Origin: Chrysaora quinquecirrha
Taxonomy: Eukaryota > Cnidaria > Scyphozoa > Semaeostomeae > Pelagiidae
Assembly: GCA_014526335.1 (NCBI GenBank)
Contig: JACTAT010000310.1
Coordinates: forward strand, 1-64,000
Reading direction: 5' to 3'
DNA: 64,000 bases
Numbering within the stretch: position 1 is the stretch's first letter; every line of letters begins with the position of its first letter. Made by a program: the position numbers and the translations under genes. Under the pieces are notes generated by a model, which worked only from the letters and a program-made list of their open reading frames with translations, had not been told where the DNA came from and did no database searches. Below are positions 1 through 9,115 of the stretch, piece after piece.

Positions 1-552
1 TGAGTCGGAGGGAGGGGGTATGTGCATTTAGAGCGAGAATTTCAAAAAAATTCCAAGTGTCCCAGCATTTTTCGCAAGAATTGTAGCTAATACATACATA
101 TAGCTAATATGTATATCTATAACAATGAGTCGAAAGGGAATTCCCAACACGCTGTTGTCGTAAAATTTCCATCAACGTAGCTAATTTGCGAGTTTTAGTT
201 TTCTTAATTAGTTTTCTCATATTTTTGAGAGCACAACTAGATGATTTGTGATCTGCTGGCAACTGCGCTTGCTTTTAACATTGTTTGTATTTTCCGCTGA
301 TTTTTCCACCTGCATTTATAATAGCTCTCTCGCTTATGAATTTGAAGGCTTTAAACTGCTTTGATAATCAGAAGCCCTTGCAGAAATTTGTTTGAGTTTT
401 TCAACATGATCTTTTCGGAGATGGGCATGGGCTTGTTCATTAAAGACTTTTTCACTGCTTTGATAACCAGAAACCCTGATGACCATTTTTTGAGGTTTAA
501 ACAGGGTATTGTCGATTGTTTATACAGTATACTATACTTTTATCATTTGTAG

Positions 553-740
553 GAACAGCAACATTCCAGACGAGGAAGACAAGTTATCTTGCCGTTGCGC
601 TACAGATGAATTAATTCATTCTGAGTGAGTAAACGTTGTTTTAAAATTTAGTACAACATTTTGACATTTTTTGCAGAAGTACATCTCCAAATGGCAGTGC
701 CACCAGAAAAGTTCCTCGACTAAGACCTAAATTTTATTGA
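553..740 (+). CDS. Two terminal exons of a possible host gene (copy A)
   Basis: A good acceptor (pyrimidine-rich stretch, then TTTGTAG) ends at 552. The exon at 553-624 is followed by a consensus donor GTGAGT at 625-630. A second acceptor, TTTTTTGCAG, ends at 676, and the exon at 677-740 closes with TGA. The phases fit: the split codon GA|A gives Glu. The predicted tail is about 45 residues, acidic then basic, with a CxC pair; I do not recognise it. Read unspliced, the frame meets TGA at 626-628, so splicing extends it by about 20 residues. The same structure is present in copy B. The upstream exons are not identified, so this is a suggestion from splice signals only. Confidence 0.3.
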
Positions 741-3515
741 GAAAATAGAAGTTAAATTCAATTCATTTATTTAGCAATAGAATTACAATTTAACGTTTAC
801 CAAAAATAGAAAATTAAGAAATATTCCTCTACTTTGAAAAACACGAAAACAATATTTCATATGCAGCTTTGTTGCCAATGCCCTATTCAGTTTAACCTAC
901 CATAAATGGTTTTTAAAACAGTAACAATGACAATGAACCATCAATAACAATGATATTAATAAGAATGGTATGAATAAAGGAAAATAGGAGTGAAAATGAA
1001 AGAAAGAAACCAAAATAAAAGCAAGACCAAATGGAAAAGTAAAATAAATAAAAATAGGTTGGGAACGGCAATGAAAGTACCAAATTATAAAGAGATGAGA
1101 GATAAGGGTTGGTTTGGGGTTAGCTACAATGAGTAGCTTTGATGTATTGATAATTATGGAAAGCACACCTAACATCGGCATAGTTTTGTAGTAAGCATTT
1201 ACGAAAGTGATTGTCAAAAAGTTTTTTAGACGATTTAGTTCTGATTCTGTGAGGTATACTGTTCCTGACCTTAAGGCCTTTGGAAGTGACAGCATTTACC
1301 TTTATATAAGTTCATATATAAAGGCCCATTTCAAATTTTTTACCATTCGCTGTACGCTAGCGTGCGCTGGCAAACAGAAAACAGCCATTGCTGAGTGAAT
1401 TTTGACTGTTCTCTCAAGTTTAATTTCAGAGCGAAATGGCGAACCAAGATTATAATTACAGCTACTTATTACATGAATCAAAAAATCATAGATTAGAATC
1501 TTATTCAAACAACTTCGATTCATAGATTTGAAAATTGGCTGCTCAGTGTTCAGATGACACATTCCTTGCGCGATAAATGAGTTCTTCCATCGGAATGTTG
1601 GATCTTCTCGATCGGGAACCCCGAGCACTAATTACTGCTGCCCGCAAGAGAATTAACTTATCTTTCTCTTAACCCACGCACCTGTCTCACTACATGAGTG
1701 GCCATTTTCTCGCATAAAACACTCGAGAGCCCAGCAACAAACACTCCGTACTCACTCTGCTGTTGTTGGTAAATATTAGCGGAGTAAAACATCTGCGCTC
1801 CTGTATGAGTATTCGATCATTATACTTTCTGTTCTTTTTGGATTTAATGCTTTTAAATAAGGTACCTAAGGTTTCGGTAGTTCTGAGCGAAGGGGTAGGA
1901 TACTCTAAAATGATGGTTAAATACCATCATCATTTACCCTGCTTAAATGGTTAAATACCATTTAAGCAGGGTCAATGTCGAAAGAAGCTATTCGCTTAAA
2001 TGTAACAGTATACAGAGCGACTGAGCAACTGAGCAGTATTACAGTAGATGTTTGCCTTCTTCTAGGACCATCGCAAATTTAATTAGGGTAGCTCAGGGGA
2101 AGCGTGGAAGCGAAGTAGCGCGTGCGTTCTCATACTTGTTAGAAATGAGACATAATAGAATGAAATATTTTGCAGTATACTGTAGAAGTAATTTTGCTTT
2201 CCCCTAGATTACTTACTTATACAGCAGAACAGTAGAGAAGCATTCTAGGCCCTAAGTAACATCTTAGAGAAAGCTTGAACTTCCTTGCTATGGAAAACGA
2301 AAATCCTTCGCTGCTAATCGCACACTCATGGCTTACAGCGAATGCCAACGAGATCGAAAATTTTCAAAAGATTATACAGAACCTCCGAAGGCGGGGGGGG
2401 GGGGGGAGAGGGGTGCGAAGTATGCAATCAATCGAATGCAATCACTCAATAAAACTTTATAGAAATACCTCTTCCGTCCCTAGCCATGAAATGCAGGCAA
2501 TGATTTTTTCAAAAAAATGTAGGAAAAAACTTTTCAGAACTTGCAGTTTCTTAATTTTCTCCCATTTTGCTACTCAAAGTTTCTTAACAGTTTCTAAAAT
2601 TTGAATAGAGTCACACAAACGTCCAGTACATCTTTTGATTAAGAATGATTGTTTGCTTGAATTGCATGACCTGGAACGAAAGAAGTATTTCCATACTATA
2701 CATACAGTGTATCGTAGTAACTTAGAAGAGTGTCAACATGATAACAATGAAACCGTTTTCAAAAGTTTGCGTTTCCAGTTGCAGTATCTTGCAGACGGGC
2801 ATTAAAAACAATGCACAGAAATCATTGCATTTTCATTAGAAAACATATTGGTGTAGGCGGGATCTTAAAGTTGGAATGATAACCATTAAATTGAATGTCA
2901 AAACGATGGTTTATATTTGGACTGAAAATGTAACGAAAAGAAGACATAATTTCTTATGTAGTCTTTGTCAACCGCTTAATTGCGCAACATTTCTTTTAGT
3001 TTATTCGAAAATTAAAAACTTATTAAAACTTATTGCTGTGCAGAAAAGTTTGGTCGGAAACTCTGGAATTCACACTTATTTGCTCTGCACCCTTGCGTGT
3101 AAGAAAGATTTCAAGTCACAGTGTTTATGGGCCTTAATTTTAGATATCATTAATTTAGTTTAGTTCAGTATATAGCATACATCATGTAATTTGTGTCTGT
3201 CTCATCTCTTTCTCAATGTGACTTCAGTCACATACACCAGTTTAACAAATATTACAACATTAAAGACAAAAAATATAATTCTACCTATCTCTTATTTCAG
3301 TTAAAAGTGACATGGTTAACAAAAGCATCTGAAGATCGACCTTCTTAGAACACAAATAAAAAACAGCTTTTTTCAAAGCTACCACATCAACCATATACCT
3401 GTTTGTTCAACCAATGCAGCAAATTGTTCTGCCATTATCTTTACTGTTGTAGAGCTAAAGTTTTCATAACCAAAAAGGTAACAGGGATTATTTCTGCTTC
3501 CTATACTTCACTTTT
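741..3515. other. Unassigned duplicated DNA
   Basis: No gene can be supported here. Several ORFs of 60-130 codons exist on both strands, but they have low-complexity translations, lack recognisable domains, and shift with homopolymer differences against copy B. The only structured items are the paired hairpins at 1910-1971 and a long G run at about 2394-2407. Confidence 0.5.
1910..1971. repeat. Two adjacent perfect hairpins with the same loop
   Basis: Hairpin 1 has 8-base arms (1910-1917 and 1923-1930) around the loop TAAAT. Hairpin 2 has 15-base arms (1937-1951 and 1957-1971) around the same loop TAAAT. The core GGTTAAATACC is shared. Hairpin 2 would form CCCTGCTTAAATGGT against its exact complement. 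They may be the tip of a foldback element or a repeat-addition product. No coding is affected. Confidence 0.8.
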
Positions 3516-3518
3516 TTT

Positions 3519-3897
3519 TATTAGAATACTATAAATTTTGTCCAGGCTCAATATTCTTAAGAAATGTTCGGTTTGAGCCGGAATATATTCTTAAACCATT
3601 CTTATTTTTTTAAATCTGATATGGGTTCAGGGGAACATATTTATAAGACATTTCATGTCATTCTTAAGAAATGGTCAAAGGAAAGACAAACTTCAGCTAT
3701 TATAACAATAAGAATGTTGTTAAGTTTTGTTTTAACATTGCAAAACAGGCACCTGCTGAAAAATGAGCCCAAAATGAGACACAAATAAGCAAGCTGAGCC
3801 TTAGCAATATTCTTACAATATTCTTAAAAATACGGATGATTCTGAGCCTAAATATTCTTATAAGCAATATTCTTATATAAAGAAGAGTGTTGTATTT
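3519..3897 (+). repeat. Repeat family X, forward copy
   Basis: An AT-rich unit studded with AATATTCTTA and TTGAGCC motifs. The 3519-3622 part is the inverted counterpart of 6549-6655, and 3623-3897 is the inverted counterpart of 5383-5646, at roughly 80 percent identity by eye. It is one intact copy of an unclassified interspersed repeat. In copy B all but the first 60 bases are deleted at about 18779. Confidence 0.65.
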
Positions 3898-4067
3898 ACG
3901 TTAGCTTTGTTAGTTTGTGAAATGTTGCTGTTTCTTACATACTAACAAAAGAACATCTTATTTAATTGATTAAAGTTAAGCTTAATTTTAAAGGGACGAA
4001 GAAAAACTAATTTCCTTCACTGTTCTTTTTGTCAGGCCGGGGTTACATCGACATGTTCGTTATACTA

Positions 4068-4412
4068 GACGTGCCGCCCAAATGGGTAACTTTTTCAGCG
4101 CCAATTTTTCTACATATGGGTTGATTTTTCGTAAAGAATCTCTACACGTGAGTAGTAAAACATATATAACATTTTAGACATGCATTGCTTTGAAAAGCCT
4201 GATAAAAAGTGCGTTTTAGTTTTCAGCGCAAATGACTTTTCGACACATTTAGAGTTGCCTCAGGCGTTAAATTGGGTTCAAACATTTAAGATATTGGTAA
4301 AAATGGGTAAAAACTTTCGTTGTTTTTTCTCTACATGGGTACCACGAGAAACAGAATTTATTGGTAGACATGGGTGGGTTTGGAAAAATTGGGCGCCACG
4401 TCTAGTCATTTG
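4068..4412. mobile_element. MITE-like element with short terminal inverted repeats
   Basis: The left end ACTAGACGTGCCGCCCAA and the right end (reverse complement ACTAGACGTGGCGCCCAA) match at 17 of 18 positions and bracket about 345 bases. The inside carries the motif ATGGGTGGGTTTGG, also seen near 6735. No target-site duplication is evident. Copy B has only the right part, from about 18812 to 19020. Confidence 0.45.
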
Positions 4413-4576
4413 AACAATGAAGTCCCCCGGGATAGGTTCAAGGTCCATTGTTAGATAGAATATGCAGTTAACTAGACCTACTTGTGAACAAAGTAAATGA
4501 GCTAGAAGCAAACAGATTAAAACTACAGACTTTAACATGTGAACATAACATACCTAACCAATCTTGGCAGATTGGC

Positions 4577-5382
4577 ATAAAATCTGTTCAAAGGTTACAG
4601 GTACATGAAAATTGTCGGCTATTAGCAATAATCGGCCCTCACGAATGCTCAAGTGAAGGGCCAAGGATAAGTTTCGAAGAGAAACAACAACGAATGACAT
4701 GGCATGTTTTCCTCCCATTGCATGTGTTGAATCGCCGGGCCGCAGTTTCGCAACCTAGTTTGCCGCGCATTTTGCTCAATAAGATATTGCTTTTCATGTC
4801 TATGGCACGCAATTAGCGCCAAAATATGAGCTTCAATTTTGAAGCTAAATTGTTTAAAATTAATATCTGACACTGCAATATAACTCTTATTATCAATTAG
4901 CCCTGGTACCCTTCGATGCCGGGTTGATCGATTCTTGTATCAATCGACTTTTGTTTAGCCGAATCGTACAACTAATACGCATAGCGGAATTTTTTCATGT
5001 ATTTTGTTCTATAACCGCATATATTCACCGAGCATGGTTATAGTTCCAGACGAGCTATCAGCTATGTCCACATTTGCTGCCAGTCCATCTACGACTTCGT
5101 CATCAAATTGAATGTAGAATTCACTAGATTTGGTTCAGTTGAATAAGGGCAGAGAACATAGGCCAACCTTGTTTCAATCAAGAAGACCGTTCATGTTAAT
5201 TTTGTTTTGTCAATGTTACTGTTATGTTTTGTTATTAAAAAATTAAGAAATGTTTAATTGAATGGCTTTCTTTATCAATTCTTATCTCGTTCGTTTGATG
5301 GTTGTGCCAATGTTTGCATCATAATGGATCACTTATATAATACTGATAGGACAGTACAATCTTCCTTGTAATGATTTACATG
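4577..5382. other. Unassigned duplicated DNA
   Basis: I see no gene. At 4899-4927 there is a motif of the type TAGCCCTGGTACCC..CGATGCCGGGTTGA that recurs at 7192-7220, the second time after a TA microsatellite. It looks like the shared end of a repeat family. Confidence 0.4.
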
Positions 5383-5669
5383 TTGGATCCACTCTTTTTT
5401 TATAAGAATATTGTTTATAAGAATAATCAGGCTCAGAATCATCAAATTTTGTGAGAATATGCTCAGCCTCGGCTCGCATTATTTGTGTCTCATTTTTCAG
5501 CAGTTGCCTGTTTTGCAATGTTAAAACGAAACTTCATGATTGTTAAAACAGCATTCTCATTGTTATAATGATAGTTGAATTTTTCTTTCGCTCCAACATT
5601 TCCTCGTGATGAGAAAATTTTTCTTTTAACTTTGTTCCCCTGAAATTTAACGGCAAAAACAACAACTTT

Positions 5670-5725
5670 TAATTTGCAAAACATGTTTCGGACATGCACT
5701 GTCCATCATCAGTTGATAAATTCAA
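5670..5725 (-). ncRNA. Hammerhead ribozyme of a Penelope-like element (copy A)
   Basis: Read on the minus strand, the core CUGAUGA is followed by one U, then stem II GGACA/UGUCC with loop GUGCA, then GAAA. A very short stem III, ACAUGU, follows, then U at the cleavage position. Stem I pairs CAA with UUG and, beyond a bulge, AAUUU with AAAUU. It lies just 3' of the GIY-YIG fragment on the same strand, where PLEs are known to carry hammerheads in their terminal repeats. The minimal stem III suggests it would act best as a dimer. The extra U after CUGAUGA is unusual but also present in the third copy at 48011-48055. Confidence 0.8.
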
Positions 5726-5884
5726 ATTTCTACAACGGTTAATTTTATAAGGAAAAGTAAGTTACGTAATATATGTTTACAACAATAGATGAGAGAAAAA
5801 AAAAATGTTAATTGATATTAAGGGTGTGGTTAAAAGAAAAAGGTTAAAACGCTAAGATAATGATAAATTATAATGATATAGCTG

Positions 5885-6548
5885 CCTATTCAAAGTAGGC
5901 TTTTCCATGAGATGCGCAAAGCCTCTTTGATCTTCAATTTAAAAGAAGTTTGCGTGTCCAAAACAGAGAAACAATCCTCTGTGCAAGCCTGACGACAGAT
6001 TTCCGATTCCTGCAAATGCTTGTAGATATGTGAATTTTATCTGTAACCAAATGTTCCCGGATTCGTGTAGAGAGATGGCGGCTGGTTTCGCCAACATAAG
6101 ATGCAGTACTGCATCCAGCGCAAGAAAATTTGTAAATTACACGAGCCCGGAGACACTTGGGCACAGAATCCTTCACCCCAAACATATTACGAAGCTTAAA
6201 CGAAGTAAATACGAGTTTAATATCGATATCTGTACAATACTGTTGAACTAGGTGTTTGATTTTACGTTGAGCAACGAGAGAGTAACGACCAATATATGGA
6301 AGCTTATAATAGCATTTGTTATCAGACGCAGTATGATTCCTTAGTTGATTATCCTCACTAGGGGTATCGCTAACTTTGTCTAGATACTTACGAACAATAT
6401 TGTCGATATATGATGGGTACAGATTCTTATTAAAGATGGAAGTAAGCTTCTTAATATCATTATCAAACCCAGAACGTGTATTATTAATCTTGTAAGTCCT
6501 ATCAACGAGAGTTCTAATCAAGCCTATTTTGTACGAAAACGATGTAAA
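5885..6548 (-). pseudogene. Penelope-like element, 3' part: RT C-terminus and GIY-YIG endonuclease (copy A)
   Basis: The minus-strand reading shows the PLE region between RT and endonuclease (KIGLIRTL, YKINNT, then LPYIGRYS), followed by a GIY-YIG nuclease: VIYKFSCAGCSTASYVGETS, then R and EH further on. The Cys pair before the YVG core is typical of PLEs. The element is 5'-truncated near 6548, so the RT catalytic core is absent. A frameshift near 6010 changes the last 35 residues; the expected C-terminal frame continues to about 5885. The hammerhead and the element's 3' end follow at 5648-5725. It is a dead copy embedded in repeat X. Confidence 0.8.
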
Positions 6549-6655
6549 ACCATAAACCATATCATGTTTGGAAAAATACGAATACTTTAAGAATATATTC
6601 AGGCTCAAAACGAAATTTTCTTAAGAATATTGAGGCTGGGTAAAATTTCGGTATT

Positions 6656-7979
6656 CTTATAAAAGAGTATATATACACCCCGGGGTGGGGGTACTTAGTA
6701 TAATTTGGGTATGGGTATGTGCCGCCCATATGGGTGGGTTTTGGGCACTGAAATACTCTAAACATGGGTATAATTTTAACCAAAACCCCATAAAAGTGGG
6801 TGGCAAATTAAAGAAAAGTCGAAAGTTTAACTTTAATTCGGTTAGAATAGTGGCAAAATCGCATCAAAGATGTTCGTAGTACAATATCAAGCCTAATAAA
6901 TAGGTCTAGAAAGTCTTATTCTCATATTCCGATTATTTCTGCTCATAAAATAGGGTCGTTTCTGCAAAGGTTTACATTATAAGTGGGTGGGTTTCCAAAA
7001 TGTCCTCCTTTGGGTCCTGGTCCTATGTTCTCCTTATAGGTCCTGGGTCATTAAATTCAGGTATGCCCAACTAAAAGCAACATGTTGATTAATTTGACGT
7101 CAACATTGCTTCAAGAAATCGTAATCCCGTCGCATTTTATTTCAATTCTACTATACCTATTATTCGATTCTTTTAATATATATATATATACTAGCCCTGA
7201 TACCGTCGATGCCGGGTTGAATTTTTCAACTTCTATATAATATAAAACCGAACTGTTTGTATGCATGCATGTAGTGTATGTATGTTTGCTTTTCTCACTG
7301 ATCTCTATAAATAGACACATCATGGGACTGAGGCAAAATATGGGATCGAGGTTCTTTGTTACCAAAAGAAAAGGTCAACGCAACAACTTCGCATCAAAGC
7401 AAATAGTGATGGGTTGTTAGGTCGCCACCCAGAAGGTGGAAAATTGTTCTATGGTGCCAGAAATAAATCTCTGTGTACAAGAAAATGTCGTCTGTGATTT
7501 TGATGTTTCGTGAATATGGCGTGGATGGCAAATAACTAAGGTTTGTTGATTATTTTGTTATTTAAAATGCAAGTAAAAACAATTCGCAAGTCGCCAGCAC
7601 GCGTAACCAGTCACCCAAGAATTGATAAGAGAGATGCAAATAGCAAATAGATGCGAGTTGAAGGGATGAACCAGTCATTCTATTCATCATTAGATGAAAC
7701 CAAAAAATTCTGTTTTATTTGGTTTCAGCTGATGTTTTTTTACGATTTTGCCCTCAAAGTATCATCATTTCAACATTTTTGCCCACAATATTTATGGCGC
7801 CAAGTTTATCGTGGCAAGTTGAATACGGTCTCCATGATTACTTTGTTATTAGGTGTGAACCCTCCACAACTTGACAACAGGTTGCGGTGCCAATCATCAG
7901 ATTCTGAAAGGACGACTTTCCATTCATAAAAGTTGAATCCCGTATTGTTTAATAAAGTATCATGAGAGTTGTTAATGAA
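6656..7979. other. Unassigned duplicated DNA with TA microsatellite
   Basis: No gene is supported. A G-rich stretch with several ATGGGT motifs lies at 6677-6800. A TA run at about 7177-7190 is followed by a TAGCCCTGATACC motif also seen near 4899. A 92-codon ORF at 7651-7929 is identical in both copies but has no recognisable domain. Confidence 0.4.
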
Positions 7980-8810
7980 TCATATTTCGTTCTTGTGAAC
8001 AACGCTCTGTGATTGGTTTACAAACAATAAACCATTCAAAAAGTTCTTCTGCCTGTCCATTGCTGGGCAGTTGTCTGCCCGTTGCCCGAATCGATAGGCC
8101 ATTGCCCTGATTATATCCACACTCTGTTCATGATCGTAAGCTTCAAACGGATTTTTGCCGTTCATAAGGAGATTATCTTCAGCCTGTAGTGTACTGGTTG
8201 CCCTTTTGTAATATGATATCTGCATATTGCTGTCAACTTTACAATTCCCATGAGGAAGTATTTGAATATCTTCATCATTATCCAGGAGCGGTTGTGTCCA
8301 TGAGTAAACCACACAGATATAATCCTCATAGTTTTGTTTGCTGTTTGCCTTAATCCTGACAATTATTCTTCTGATGAGGCTGGATATGCTTTTGTTTTGA
8401 CGATAGTAGCGCTCAATGCTATAGATGTCATTTTCACAAACAAACACATTTTTGTAAGCTCTCCCATTACGCTGTTTATAGTAGAATCCTTCACTGCTTG
8501 TGTGCACTTTAGAAGCGCTAGCATTGTCCTTCTTTTCATTGATCTGCACATAATAGTATGTTGTTACTTTGTTTGAATAAATGTACGCACCATTGTCATC
8601 ACTTGTAATATCATGAAAAGAATAGTTCTTAATTTTGTACATGAAATCTATTCTCATACCTTTCACTGGATGTTGCTCTTCAGTATTGTTCGGGTTGAGC
8701 AAAAGCACATAAAGAAGCCGTTCTGCTGTTGGATTTTCAAATCTAAAGTTTTCAAACCTGAAACACAAGAAGCAAAAATTTTCAGGTGTATCCAGAGAAG
8801 AGGAGATCAA
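7980..8810 (-). CDS. Unrecognised ORF of 276 codons (copy A)
   Basis: An uninterrupted minus-strand frame with balanced composition, rich in Tyr, Lys and Asn. I do not recognise the family. Visible features are a duplicated ENFRFEN segment near the N-terminus, a basic segment RRIIVRIKANSK around residue 155, and an acidic stretch DNDEDIQ near 185. There is no signal peptide or membrane segment. The first residues may be intron or repeat, since the Met chosen is simply the first available. The frame is kept in copy B. It could be a transposon accessory ORF or one large exon of a host gene; the neighbouring RT element lies on the opposite strand, starting about 300 bases away. Confidence 0.5.
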   Translation of the reverse strand: MISSSLDTPENFCFLCFRFENFRFENPTAERLLYVLLLNPNNTEEQHPVKGMRIDFMYKIKNYSFHDITSDDNGAYIYSNKVTTYYYVQINEKKDNASASKVHTSSEGFYYKQRNGRAYKNVFVCENDIYSIERYYRQNKSISSLIRRIIVRIKANSKQNYEDYICVVYSWTQPLLDNDEDIQILPHGNCKVDSNMQISYYKRATSTLQAEDNLLMNGKNPFEAYDHEQSVDIIRAMAYRFGQRADNCPAMDRQKNFLNGLLFVNQSQSVVHKNEI

Positions 8811-9115
8811 CTAAATAATGACAGGGAGATCCAATCATCAACCCCAAGCTTCGAAAGTTTTTCGGTCGCAATGAGCGGACGTGTTTTTGCAGTGATCCAA
8901 AATATCTGCAAATTTGTTTGTTTTCTTGCTGAAATCTTTGGTGAAGTCATCAGAATAAAGTTTTTTGGTAACAGAACAATTTATTTGAAATATTTTGGCT
9001 CTTGGTTTTGTTATTTGGATCTTTTTTCCATGTTTATTTGGTTTTCATCTACCTATTGTACATCGTTGAAGAGCTGGCTACTTTGATTACTGTTTTTACA
9101 CAAAATGTCGTGAAG

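Larger units (their letters stand above)
5383..6655 (-). repeat. Repeat family X, inverted copy interrupted by a PLE
   Basis: The two halves (6655 to 6549, then 5646 to 5383, read on the minus strand) align end to end with the uninterrupted copy at 3519-3897. The roughly 0.9 kb between them is the 3' part of a Penelope-like element. The X repeat was therefore present first and the PLE inserted into it. Confidence 0.6.

Noticed and set aside
897..1628. Minus-strand ORFs of 132 and 108 codons
   Set aside because: Low-complexity, hydrophobic-rich translations; the frame changes with homopolymer indels in copy B and no domain is recognisable.
2085..2125. TAGCTCAGGGGAAG resembles a tRNA A-box
   Set aside because: No B-box at the right distance and no cloverleaf stems; likely chance.
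8334..8576. Plus-strand ORF of 80 codons
   Set aside because: Antisense of the 276-codon unknown ORF; identical in copy B only because the region is duplicated.
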